Below are positions 1 to 8,447 of a stretch of 64,000 nucleotides of DNA, piece by piece. The translations under genes were made by a program, and so were the position numbers. The DNA comes from Schumannella luteola (lineage in GTDB: Bacteria > Actinomycetota > Actinomycetes > Actinomycetales > Microbacteriaceae): assembly GCF_013408685.1 (NCBI RefSeq), contig NZ_JACBZY010000001.1, positions 1,736,001 through 1,800,000 of the forward strand, in the 5' to 3' direction. Numbering within the stretch: the first letter of the stretch is position 1; each line of letters starts with the position of its first letter. Below the pieces are notes generated by a model. It worked only from the letters and a program-made list of their open reading frames with translations. It searched no databases and had not been told where the DNA came from.

Positions 1-3000
1 TTCGTGCAGGGCGACACGGTGCGCTACCAGGCGCCGAAGGAGGCCGGCTCGTACACGGTCACGTACCGGGTGCGCGACCAGTACGGCGAGAGCGCCACCG
101 CGAACGTCGTGTTCAACGTGCAGCCGCGCGACGACAAGAACGACCGCGCCCCCGAGCCGAGCCCGCTCACCGCCCGCGTGTTCGCCGGCGCCCAGGTGCG
201 CATCGACGTTCCGCTCGACGGCATCGACCCCGATGGCGACTCCGTCACACTGCAGGGCTACACGAGCGCGCCCCAGCTCGGCCGCATCACCGCGGATGCG
301 AGCGACCACTTCGTCTACGAGGCCTACGCCACCGGCGCGGGCACCGACACCTTCCGCTACGCCGTCGCCGACACGCTCGGCAAGACCTCCGTCGGCGAGA
401 TCCGGATCGCCGTCATCCCGCGCGCCGACACCGCTCTGCAGCCGAACGCGGTCGACGACCAGGTCGAGGTGCGCCCGGGCAAGACCGTGTCGGTGCAGCC
501 GCTCGCCAACGACTCCGACCCGAACGGCTACACGCTCACCCTCGATCCGAAGCTCACCGAGGTCGACAAGGGCCTGACCGCCAAGGTCGATGCGAAGGAG
601 CGCAAGGTCGTCATCAAGGCCCCCGACAAGCCGGGCGCCTTCAACGTGCGCTACCGCGTCTCGAACGGCAACGGCGGCGAGAACCAGGCCTTCATCATCG
701 TCAAGGTGTCGCGGGACGCGCCCATCCAGCTGCCGACCGCCGCCGACTTCTACGTGCAGCCCGCCGACATGGGCAAGAAGTCGAGCGTGACGGTCGACGT
801 CGGCAAGCTCATCGACAACCCGAACGGGCTCGACCGCGACCTGGAGGTCGCTCTCAGCGGACCGTCCGCCGGCCTGGGATCGGTGCAGGGCCGCTCGCAG
901 AAGATCGAGCTGACTCCGCAGGATCGCCGCACCGCCGTCGCGTACACCGTCACCGATCCGGACGACGATCAGCTCACGGCCACCGCCTTCATCGTCGTGC
1001 CGGCCAAGACCGACTCGGGCTACGCCCCGCCGCCGTACCTCGACCCGAAGCTCCCGGTGCCGCAGGTGGTGCCGCAGAACGGCGAGCAGGAGTGGAAGCT
1101 CGACGACATCCTCATCGTCCCCTCGGGTCGTCCGGCGATCCTCACGGATGCGTCGCTCGTCAGCGCCAACCACAGCGACGGCACGGCGCTCGTCGTCGAC
1201 AAGAAGACGATCCGCTTCGGCGCCGAGAAGGACTTCCGCGGCGCGACCGCGCTCGTCTTCCAGGTGACCGACGGCGACTCGAAAGACGACAAGACCGGGC
1301 ACACGGCGCTGATCACCCTGCCGATCGTCGTCGGCAAAGACGACCACAGCGACGAGGCGCCGCGCTTCACCTCCTTCACGCTGCCGATCGAGGCCGGCGA
1401 GGCGGCGACCACCGTCGATCTGCGGGCCTCGACCGCGCATCCCAACCGCAGTGTCATCTCGCAGGTGCAGTACTCGGGGCTGAAGGGGGTCGTGCCGCGC
1501 TTGAACGCCTCGCTGAGCGGCGCGAACCTGCAGGTCAGCGCCGATCAGGGCACCAAGGTCGGCACGACGATGGATCTGACCTTCGACCTGAAATACCTCG
1601 ACTACACGGTCCCGGCGACGATCCATGTCGTGACCGTGCCCTCGACCCGGCCGCGGGCGCAGGCGATCACCGACGAGGTGAAGTCGCAGCGCGGCAAGTC
1701 GGTCAGCGTGGATGTGCTCGCCAACGACTACAACCCCTTCCGCGATCAGGGCAAGCCGCTCACGATCACGGGCGCGACGGTCGACGATCCCTCGACGGGC
1801 GCGTCGGCGACGAGCAGTCCCGGCGGAGCGGTGTCGGTGTCGGCCGGACCGAGCTTCATCGGCATCGTCAGCGTGACCTACACGGTGCGGGATGCGACCG
1901 ATGACGCCAGCCGCGACGTCAGCGGCCGACTGCTCGTCAACGTGCGGGACCGGCCGGATCAGATGGCGGCGCCGCAGATCGTCAGCGAGGGCGACAAGCA
2001 GGTCGCCATCGCCTGGCGGACGCCGGCGACCAACGGCGAGCCGATCTCGAACTACACGGTCAAGTGGGGCACGAGCGGGTCGAAGACCGTCGGCGCCGAT
2101 CAGTCGGGCACGACGATCGACGGCCTCGCGAACGGCACGAGCTACAGCTTCACCGTGACCGCCGAGAACGTGCTCGGCGTCTCGACGCCGTCGAGTCCCA
2201 GCGCGGCCGCGGTGCCCTACGGGCGCCCCTTCGCTCCGACAGGGCTCAAGCTCACCGCTTCCGACAGTGGCGATGGCAAGCTCACGATGACCTGGGCTGC
2301 GGCGAACGGCAACGGTCGCGACGTCCAGAAGTACCAGTGGGCGGTCGCGGGCGGTCCGAGCGGCGAGGTCGCCGGCACGGTCACGAGCGCCGCTGCCAAT
2401 GTCGCCGTCGGCAAGGCCTACACCTTCACGGTGCGGGCGGTCGGCCCTGGCGGCACGAGCGACGCGAGCGCCGCATCGAATGCCGACACCCCCAAGCCCG
2501 GGGCGCCAAAGAACGTCAGTGCGAAGACCGGCGGCGACGGCAGCAAGCGCATCACCGTGACCTGGAACGCGGCGGATTCCAACGGCACGACACCGAGCTA
2601 CGAGGTCTCGGTCAATGGGGGCAACTGGACGACGCGTTCGTCCGGCTACGCCTTCGACGGTGACTTCGGCACCCAGTACACCGTGCGAGTGCGCGCGGTC
2701 GCCGGCAGCGCTACCGGGCCCATCGCGTCGGACTCGGTGACGCCGAAGGACAACGACCCCACCGGCAAGGTCGTCAAGGGCGCGAGCGCCCCCTACTGCT
2801 CGGGCTGCCACTACGTCAGCGCCGACTTCTCGAATCTCTCGCCGGGCACCTATGACGTGGTCACCGTGCTCAACGGCGGATCCGGCAGCTTCTACGTCGG
2901 ACGGTTCACGCTCGGGGCCAGCGGCTCGGTGACCCTGCAGAATGGTCTCGGCCAGCGCAACGGCGACAATGTCCAGGTGGCGTTCCGCGCCGTCGGGGGC

Positions 3001-3072
3001 GGCGCAAAGAACTACACCACGCCGGAATTCCATGGGTGGGATGGTCTCTCTCCCACCGGCCGCACCCCGTAA
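1..3072 (+). CDS. Giant Ig-like / fibronectin type III surface protein (5'-truncated by window)
   Basis: The reading frame is open from the first base, so the start and any signal peptide lie upstream. About 1,020 residues are visible. They begin with repeated beta-sandwich modules of cadherin/Ig-like type, each with a 'V.PG..V.V..LAND.DP' core (around residues 150-180 and 560-590). Roughly three fibronectin type III domains follow (about residues 660-925, with 'NGEPISNYTVKWG'-like strands). The C-terminal module of about 90 residues contains a CSGC cysteine pair. No LPXTG sorting signal or C-terminal membrane anchor is seen. The stop lies 19 bp before a MoxR-DUF58-transglutaminase set, so one transcription unit is likely. 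A role as an extracellular structural or adhesive partner of the type VII system is inferred from context only. Repeats of this kind are poor guides to exact function. Confidence 0.85.
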   Translation, partial: FVQGDTVRYQAPKEAGSYTVTYRVRDQYGESATANVVFNVQPRDDKNDRAPEPSPLTARVFAGAQVRIDVPLDGIDPDGDSVTLQGYTSAPQLGRITADASDHFVYEAYATGAGTDTFRYAVADTLGKTSVGEIRIAVIPRADTALQPNAVDDQVEVRPGKTVSVQPLANDSDPNGYTLTLDPKLTEVDKGLTAKVDAKERKVVIKAPDKPGAFNVRYRVSNGNGGENQAFIIVKVSRDAPIQLPTAADFYVQPADMGKKSSVTVDVGKLIDNPNGLDRDLEVALSGPSAGLGSVQGRSQKIELTPQDRRTAVAYTVTDPDDDQLTATAFIVVPAKTDSGYAPPPYLDPKLPVPQVVPQNGEQEWKLDDILIVPSGRPAILTDASLVSANHSDGTALVVDKKTIRFGAEKDFRGATALVFQVTDGDSKDDKTGHTALITLPIVVGKDDHSDEAPRFTSFTLPIEAGEAATTVDLRASTAHPNRSVISQVQYSGLKGVVPRLNASLSGANLQVSADQGTKVGTTMDLTFDLKYLDYTVPATIHVVTVPSTRPRAQAITDEVKSQRGKSVSVDVLANDYNPFRDQGKPLTITGATVDDPSTGASATSSPGGAVSVSAGPSFIGIVSVTYTVRDATDDASRDVSGRLLVNVRDRPDQMAAPQIVSEGDKQVAIAWRTPATNGEPISNYTVKWGTSGSKTVGADQSGTTIDGLANGTSYSFTVTAENVLGVSTPSSPSAAAVPYGRPFAPTGLKLTASDSGDGKLTMTWAAANGNGRDVQKYQWAVAGGPSGEVAGTVTSAAANVAVGKAYTFTVRAVGPGGTSDASAASNADTPKPGAPKNVSAKTGGDGSKRITVTWNAADSNGTTPSYEVSVNGGNWTTRSSGYAFDGDFGTQYTVRVRAVAGSATGPIASDSVTPKDNDPTGKVVKGASAPYCSGCHYVSADFSNLSPGTYDVVTVLNGGSGSFYVGRFTLGASGSVTLQNGLGQRNGDNVQVAFRAVGGGAKNYTTPEFHGWDGLSPTGRTP

Positions 3073-3091
3073 TACCTCGAACAGGAGCATG

Positions 3092-4060
3092 ATGCCCGTC
3101 AGCGAAGAACAGGCGACCTGGTTCGCCGACGCGTTCACGAAGCTCGTCGACAACGTCGACCTCGCGATCGTCGGCAAGAAGGAGGTCATCCGCCTGGTCG
3201 TGACCGCGCTGCTGAGCGAGGGGCACGTGCTGCTCGAGGACTTCCCCGGCACCGGCAAGACCGTGCTCGCCAAATCGATCGCCAACACGATCGACGGCTC
3301 GAACTCGCGCATCCAGTTCACCCCCGACCTGCTGCCGTCGGATGTGACGGGCGTCACGATCTACGACCAGGGCAAGGGCGTGTTCGAGTTCCACAAGGGC
3401 CCGATCTTCGCCTCGGTCGTGCTGGCCGACGAGATCAACCGCGCGAGCCCGAAGACGCAGTCGGCGCTGCTCGAGGTGATGGAGGAGGGCGTCGTCACGG
3501 TCGACGGCGTCGGCCACTCGGTCGGCGCGCCGTTCATGGTGATCGCGACGCAGAACCCCGTCGAGCAGGCCGGCACCTACTCGCTGCCCGAGGCGCAGCT
3601 CGACCGCTTCCTCATCAAGACGTCGCTCGGCTACCCCGACGACGCGACCGCCGTGTCGCTGCTCATGGAGTCGTCGAACCGCGCCCGCGCCTCGCTCGTC
3701 TCGCCGATCATCGCCTCCGGCTCGGTCGCGAGCATGGCCCAGCTCACCAGCGAGGTCTTCGTCGACCCGGCCGTCATGCAGTACCTGCAGCAGATCGTCA
3801 CCGGCACCCGCGGCCACAAGGATGTCGTGCTCGGCGTCAGCATGCGTGGCGCCCTCGCGCTCGCCCGGGCCGCGAAGACGTGGGCGCTGTCGCGCGGCCG
3901 GGGCTACGTCACCCCCGATGACGTGCGCGAACTGGCCGTGCCGGTGCTCGCGCACCGCATCATCGTCGACCCGGAGTCGGAGTTCGTCGGCGTCTCGGCG
4001 CACGACATCGTCAACCGCATCCTCGTCGAGGTCGAGCCGCCCGCGTACCGCGCGGCATGA
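3092..4060 (+). CDS. MoxR family AAA+ ATPase (copy 1)
   Basis: This is a MoxR-type AAA+ chaperone of 322 aa. The Walker A motif PGTGKTVLA lies near residue 53. The Walker B/sensor region LADEINRASPKTQSALLE near residue 110 is the MoxR family hallmark. ATG 3092 is chosen over ATG 3089 because AGGAG at 3083-3087 then has a 4-nt spacer. The last base triplet overlaps the next gene (ATGA at 4057-4060), indicating translational coupling to the DUF58 gene. In known families MoxR acts with VWA or DUF58 proteins in maturation of surface or periplasmic complexes. Here it probably serves the adjacent Ig-like protein or the type VII system, which is inference. A paralogue lies at 61330-62436. Confidence 0.95.
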   Translation: MPVSEEQATWFADAFTKLVDNVDLAIVGKKEVIRLVVTALLSEGHVLLEDFPGTGKTVLAKSIANTIDGSNSRIQFTPDLLPSDVTGVTIYDQGKGVFEFHKGPIFASVVLADEINRASPKTQSALLEVMEEGVVTVDGVGHSVGAPFMVIATQNPVEQAGTYSLPEAQLDRFLIKTSLGYPDDATAVSLLMESSNRARASLVSPIIASGSVASMAQLTSEVFVDPAVMQYLQQIVTGTRGHKDVVLGVSMRGALALARAAKTWALSRGRGYVTPDDVRELAVPVLAHRIIVDPESEFVGVSAHDIVNRILVEVEPPAYRAA

Positions 4061-5439
4061 CGACGACCCTCGAGCCGCCGGCGGGAGCGCCGCAGCCGAC
4101 CGGCCCCGAGCCGGCCGGCGCGGAGCTGTCGTCGGCCGACGCCGAGGCAGCCCGGTCGCGGGCACGCCGTCGTGCGCGGCGCGCGTGGCCGGTCTGGCTG
4201 CGCTGGCTGCCCGCGGTCGGCCGTCGCGCGGCGGGGATCGCGCAGGTCGTCACGCTGCTCGCGTCGCGGCTCTGGGGCGTGCTGCGGCCCCGTCTGGCGA
4301 TCGTCAGCGCGATGGGATGGCTCGTGCTGCTCGCCGCCGTCGTGTTCGGCGTGGCCGGGTTCGTGCTCGGCTGGCAGGAGTTCGTCTACCTCGCGGTCAC
4401 GCTGCTCGCCGGCCTGCTCGTCGCGATCGGCTTCGTCTTCGGGCGCGCGAGCTTCCGGGTGCTCATCGAGCTCACCCCGCGCCGTGTCGTCGCGGGCGAC
4501 CGCGCTCTCGGCCGGATGCTCGTCGCCAACACGAAGGCGAAGCGCAGCACCCCGGCGCGCATCGAGCTGCCGGTCGGCGCCGGGCTCGCCGAGTTCGTCA
4601 TCCCGCCGCTCGCACCGGAGGCCGAGCACGAGGAGCTGTTCGCCGTTCCGACCAACCGCCGCGCCGTCATCGTGGCCGGTCCGGCCGTCTCGGTGCGCGG
4701 CGATCAGCTCGGGCTGCTGCGCCGCACCGTGCGCTGGACCGAGCCGGTCGAGCTGTTCGTGCATCCGCTCACCGCCCGTCTCGCGCCGAGCGCCGCCGGC
4801 CTCGTGCGCGACCTCGAGGGCGAGACGACCAAGACGATCACGAACAACGACATCTCGTTCCACGCGCTGCGGGCCTACGAGCCCGGTGACGACCGCCGCT
4901 ACGTGCACTGGCGCACCTCGGCGCGCACCGGTCAGCTCATGGTGCGGCAGTTCGAGGAGACGCGGCGCTCGCAGCTCACGATCGTGTTCAGCTCCGACCG
5001 CCGCTGGTACGTCGACGAGGCCGAGTACGAGCTCGCCGTCTCGGTCATGGCCTCGCTCGCGCAGCAGGTCATCCGCGATGGCACCCGCGTGAGCGTCGTC
5101 AGCGAGAAGCAGCAGCTGCGCACCGTGACCCTCACGGCGATGCTCGATGACAGCTGCCGCCTCGAGCCGATCGCGAGCCCCTATGCGAGCCCGCGCGAGT
5201 TCGCCCGGCAGGCCACGCTGCGACTGCCGCCGCCGAGCGTCGCGATGATCGTGGCCGGCTCGCTCATGCCGCTCACCGACTTCCGGGCGATCGAGCGGCT
5301 CTTCGGCCTCGACACCCAGACCGTCGGCTTCCGCACCGAGGTGGGTGCGACGCCGCGCCTCGCCTCGATCAGCGGACTCCGCGTCGGCACGGTCGGCGAG
5401 CTCGCCGACCTGCAGAAGATCGTGCGGAGGATGTCGTGA
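4057..5439 (+). CDS. DUF58 domain-containing membrane protein (copy 1)
   Basis: The protein has 460 aa. A charged N-terminus is followed by two hydrophobic segments around residues 85-130. The cytosolic DUF58 core carries the signature YEPGDDRRYVHWRTSAR near residues 273-288. DUF58 proteins are regular partners of MoxR ATPases and often precede a transglutaminase-like membrane protein, as here. The gene is coupled on both sides: ATGA with moxR at 4057 and GTGA with the next gene at 5436. Its biochemical role is unknown; a VWA-like scaffold or adaptor for MoxR is the usual inference. A shorter paralogue lies at 62472-63779. Confidence 0.93.
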   Translation: MTTTLEPPAGAPQPTGPEPAGAELSSADAEAARSRARRRARRAWPVWLRWLPAVGRRAAGIAQVVTLLASRLWGVLRPRLAIVSAMGWLVLLAAVVFGVAGFVLGWQEFVYLAVTLLAGLLVAIGFVFGRASFRVLIELTPRRVVAGDRALGRMLVANTKAKRSTPARIELPVGAGLAEFVIPPLAPEAEHEELFAVPTNRRAVIVAGPAVSVRGDQLGLLRRTVRWTEPVELFVHPLTARLAPSAAGLVRDLEGETTKTITNNDISFHALRAYEPGDDRRYVHWRTSARTGQLMVRQFEETRRSQLTIVFSSDRRWYVDEAEYELAVSVMASLAQQVIRDGTRVSVVSEKQQLRTVTLTAMLDDSCRLEPIASPYASPREFARQATLRLPPPSVAMIVAGSLMPLTDFRAIERLFGLDTQTVGFRTEVGATPRLASISGLRVGTVGELADLQKIVRRMS

Positions 5440-7844
5440 GCGCCGCCGCCGAGACCGTCACGTCGATCCCGACGCAGCCCGACGGCGCCCGCGATGCCCG
5501 CCCGGCCTCGCGCGCGATCAGCCTGCGCACCTGGGCCGACGTCGGCGTCATCGCCACGCTCACCCTGATCGGCCTCGTCGGACTCGGCACGGCGTTCACC
5601 GACCTCGGCTACCTGCTCGCCGGCGTCGGCGGGCTGCTCGTCGGCGGGGGCGTCGCGATCCTCAGCGCGCGCTACCGCTTCGGCGCCCTCACGACCGTCG
5701 CGATCGCGGTCGTCGCCTACTTCCTGCTCGGCAGCGCGCTGGCGATCCCCGAGCAGGCGCTGCTGCACGTGCTGCCCACGCTGCAGACCCTCTCCGGTCT
5801 CGCCGTCGGAGCCGTCTTCGGCTGGGCCGACCTGATCACGCTGCGCGCGCCGGTCAGCCTGCCGTACTACGTCAACGCCGTGCCCTACGTGAGCACCTGG
5901 CTGATCGCGCTCGTCGCGGTGACTCTGGCGACCCGCTGGCTGGCGGAGCGCCGCCGCACGGTCGGCCGCGCATCCCTGCTGCTCATCGGCCCGGCCGTGC
6001 TCTATGTCACGGGCGTGCTGCTCGGAACCGACGAGCCCTACTTCGCGGCCGTGCGCGGCGTCGCCTTCGCCGCGATCGCGCTGATCTGGCTGGGATGGCG
6101 TCGTCGCGAGGGCGGGCGCCTCAACGTCGGCAGCGGCAGTCCGCTGCTGCGCCGCAAGATCACCGGCACCGCGATCGTCGTCGTCGCCGCGGTCATCGTC
6201 GGCGTGGTCGGCGGCACCCTGCTCGCCCCCGCCTCGGCGAACCGCTTCGTGCTGCGCGAGCAGATCCAGCCGCCCTTCGAGCCGCTCGACTACCCGGCGC
6301 CGCTGGCCGGCTTCCGCAAGTACACGAAAGACCTCGACGACACGAAGCTGTTCACGGTGAACGGCCTGCGCGACGGCGACCTGCTGCGCCTCGCCACCAT
6401 GGACACCTACGACGGCGTCGTCTGGGGCGTCGCGGGCGCCGACGTCGACGTGCAGGGCTCCGGCAGCTTCCGGCTGGTCGGCCGCACGATCCCGAAGGCG
6501 CCCTTCGCCACGGCCGGCGCGAAGCGCACCCTCGACGTGACGGTCGACGGCTACTCCGACGTCTGGCTGCCCGACTCCGGCTACGCGACCTCGCTCGACG
6601 TCGACGGCGTGCAGGGCGGCACGGGCGAGGATGTGCGCTACAACGCCGCCACGGGCACGGCCGTCATCACGACCGGGCTGAAGAAGGGCGACGAGTACCG
6701 GGTCGCCGCCGTCAGCCAGAAGCTGCCCGACCAGAAGGCCCTCGCCGACGTGCCCACGGCATCCATGGCCCTGCCGCCGGTGCGCAACATCCCCGACGTC
6801 GTGGCCGCGAAGGCGAGCGAGCTGGTCGCCGAGAAGAAGTCGCCGATCGACCAGGTGCAGGCGATCGCCGATGACCTGTCGACCACCGGCTTCCTCAGTC
6901 ACGGCACCGCCTCCGACCAGGCGCCGTCGCGGGCCGGGCAGGGCAGCGACCGCATGGCCGAGATGATCACGGCGCAGCACATGGTCGGCGACGAGGAGCA
7001 GTACGCCTCGCTGATGGCGCTCATGACCCGCAGCCTCAACATGCCGACGCGCGTCGTGATGGGCTTCAAGCCGAGCGTGCCGAAAGACGGCGGCACGGCG
7101 ACCGTGACCGGCGAGAACGTCACCGCCTGGGTCGAGGTCGCCTTCCAGGGCGTCGGCTGGCTGCCGTTCTACCCGACGCCCGACGACACCGACGTGCCGC
7201 AGGACCAGACGCCGAAGCCGAAGACCGAGCCGCAGCCGCAGGTGCGGCAGCCTCCGCGCACCGAGAACGACCAGGACGACCTGATCACCCCGGTCGAGAT
7301 CGACGACTCCGACAAAGACGACGACAGCCTGTTCCAGCTGCCCGGCTGGGTGATCCCGCTCGCGCTGAGCATCCTCATCCCGCTGGCGATCGTGTTCCTG
7401 CCGATGCTGGTGGTGACGTTCCTCAAGCGCCGGCGGATGCGGCGCCGTCGCAGTCCGGGCGGCGACCGCTCCGTCGCGGGCGCCTGGGACGAGATGGTCG
7501 ATCGGCTCAGTGAGCTCGGCTACGACCCGCCCACCCGCGTCACTCGTCCGCTCGTGGCCTCGGGGCTCGCGCCGAGCCTCGGCGAGCAGGGCGCCGGGGT
7601 GACGCTGCTGGCCGAGCGCACCGATCGTGCGGTGTTCGCCGGTCAGGATGTCGATCCCGAGCGGGTGGATGCCGCGTGGCACGACGCGCTCGGCGTCGTC
7701 GACGGCGCCGGCACCGCGGCGGGACGCACCAGGCGCATCCTCAGCCGCTACCGCGTCGGCGCCGTTCGCCGCTGGGCGGGCCGGCTGTCGGCCGCCGCGA
7801 CGGCCGCCCGTCGCCCCTCCGCACCCGACGCACCCGAGCTCTGA
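5436..7844 (+). CDS. Membrane transglutaminase-fold protein with degenerate active site
   Basis: This 802-aa protein resembles TgpA/DUF3488-transglutaminase proteins. It has a cluster of transmembrane helices at about residues 30-265, a long extracytoplasmic region, a transglutaminase-like core, a Pro-rich acidic linker, one more helix near 637-665 and a cytosolic basic tail. In active members the core reads G.C.QFA ... HAWVE ... FDPTP. Here the three triad positions are Glu (about 520, GDEEQYA), Thr (about 563, VTAWVEV) and Tyr (about 579, FYPTP), so Cys, His and Asp are all missing. The GTG start overlaps the DUF58 stop. It is probably a structural pseudoenzyme of the surface or secretion apparatus. 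Confidence 0.9.
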   Translation: MSAAAETVTSIPTQPDGARDARPASRAISLRTWADVGVIATLTLIGLVGLGTAFTDLGYLLAGVGGLLVGGGVAILSARYRFGALTTVAIAVVAYFLLGSALAIPEQALLHVLPTLQTLSGLAVGAVFGWADLITLRAPVSLPYYVNAVPYVSTWLIALVAVTLATRWLAERRRTVGRASLLLIGPAVLYVTGVLLGTDEPYFAAVRGVAFAAIALIWLGWRRREGGRLNVGSGSPLLRRKITGTAIVVVAAVIVGVVGGTLLAPASANRFVLREQIQPPFEPLDYPAPLAGFRKYTKDLDDTKLFTVNGLRDGDLLRLATMDTYDGVVWGVAGADVDVQGSGSFRLVGRTIPKAPFATAGAKRTLDVTVDGYSDVWLPDSGYATSLDVDGVQGGTGEDVRYNAATGTAVITTGLKKGDEYRVAAVSQKLPDQKALADVPTASMALPPVRNIPDVVAAKASELVAEKKSPIDQVQAIADDLSTTGFLSHGTASDQAPSRAGQGSDRMAEMITAQHMVGDEEQYASLMALMTRSLNMPTRVVMGFKPSVPKDGGTATVTGENVTAWVEVAFQGVGWLPFYPTPDDTDVPQDQTPKPKTEPQPQVRQPPRTENDQDDLITPVEIDDSDKDDDSLFQLPGWVIPLALSILIPLAIVFLPMLVVTFLKRRRMRRRRSPGGDRSVAGAWDEMVDRLSELGYDPPTRVTRPLVASGLAPSLGEQGAGVTLLAERTDRAVFAGQDVDPERVDAAWHDALGVVDGAGTAAGRTRRILSRYRVGAVRRWAGRLSAAATAARRPSAPDAPEL

Positions 7845-7863
7845 GCGCCCCGTGCCGACCCCG

Positions 7864-7881
7864 ATGGGGACCGGTGCCCAT
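7864..7881. promoter_or_regulatory. Palindromic operator, type VII locus site 1
   Basis: The site reads ATGGGGACCGGTGCCCAT. It matches two other sites in this locus (12264-12281 and 17065-17082) under the pattern ATGGGSA-N4-TSCCCAT. It lies 89 bp before the WXG100-like start and 22 bp before a possible -10 box TACATT at 7904-7909, so it would abut the -35 region. The following TTTTTCT means the arms could alternatively act as a weak terminator of the upstream operon. Confidence 0.6.
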
Positions 7882-7924
7882 TTTTCTCGAGCCCCCATCG
7901 ACATACATTGAATGCATTCGGTCA

Positions 7925-7945
7925 CCTGAGAGGGATGGCCTCAGG
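7925..7945 (+). promoter_or_regulatory. Short hairpin in the WXG100 5' leader
   Basis: CCTGAG (7925-7930) and CTCAGG (7940-7945) form a 6-bp perfect stem with a 9-nt loop, ending 8 nt before the AAGGAG ribosome-binding site. It may stabilise the mRNA or modulate translation; the function is unproven. Confidence 0.35.
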
Positions 7946-7970
7946 ATCCAACTAAGGAGTGATCGGCCCC

Positions 7971-8267
7971 ATGGCTAACGTCAACGTCACCTACAGCGAC
8001 ATGAACGATGCCGCCCACCGCCTCATCGCCGGCAAGGACGACATCACCGCGAAGCTCACCGAGCTGCAGACCCTGGTCAACGGACTCGTCAACGGCGGCT
8101 TCGTGACCGATTCGGCCTCGGGCGCGTTCCACACCTCGTACGAGCAGTTCACGAAGGGCACCACCGACGCCGTGAGCGGACTCGACGGGATGTCGCAGTT
8201 CCTCACCAAGGCCGCCGAGGCGCTGCAGAACGTCGACAGCGAGCTCGCCAAGGGCATCGGCGGCTGA
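7971..8267 (+). CDS. WXG100-like small secreted protein (lacks the WXG motif)
   Basis: This 98-aa all-helical protein has the size and helix-turn-helix pattern of ESAT-6/WXG100 proteins, the small secreted substrates of type VII secretion. At the turn where WXG100 proteins carry W-x-G it reads NGGFVTDSASGAFHTSYEQF, so Phe replaces Trp while the following A..F pattern is kept. ATG 7971 is chosen because AAGGAG lies at 7954-7959; an in-frame GTG at 7959 would overlap that site. It is monocistronic, flanked by the shared palindrome upstream and a strong hairpin downstream. Assignment rests on size, fold pattern and proximity to the EssC-like ATPase. Confidence 0.8.
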   Translation: MANVNVTYSDMNDAAHRLIAGKDDITAKLTELQTLVNGLVNGGFVTDSASGAFHTSYEQFTKGTTDAVSGLDGMSQFLTKAAEALQNVDSELAKGIGG

Positions 8268-8289
8268 GTCAGCCGCCTCATCGCGACGG

Positions 8290-8320
8290 GGCGCGGCGGA
8301 TCGGGGGATCCGGCCGCGCC
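8290..8320 (+). terminator. Stem-loop terminator after the WXG100-like gene
   Basis: GGCGCGGC-GGATC pairs with GATCC-GGCCGCGCC, a near-perfect 13-bp stem with one bulge and a short G loop. It starts 22 bp after the stop and is followed by TCTCGTCTGTC. The U-tract is weak, as is usual for actinobacterial terminators. Confidence 0.6.
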
Positions 8321-8351
8321 TCTCGTCTGTCACCGGGCCTCCGTCCGGCGG

Positions 8352-8395
8352 CGCATCGGATCGACCCATTCCGGGTCGTCAGCAGATCCGATGCG
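8352..8395. repeat. Nested inverted repeat (11-bp outer arms)
   Basis: The outer arms CGCATCGGATC (8352-8362) and GATCCGATGCG (8385-8395) are perfect complements. Inside them GACCC and GGGTC form a second stem. The element sits between the WXG100 gene and the membrane protein at 8448. It could be an operator, a second terminator or a cruciform. Confidence 0.55.
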
Positions 8396-8447
8396 TCGCG
8401 AGACGGGGGCCCGGTTCCGTCTGCCCGCAGCGTGAGAGCATGATCCG

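Noticed and set aside
5181-7925. A 914-codon antisense frame over DUF58 and transglutaminase genes
   Set aside because: Same reason: codon-mirror composition of the real genes and no ribosome-binding site or domain.
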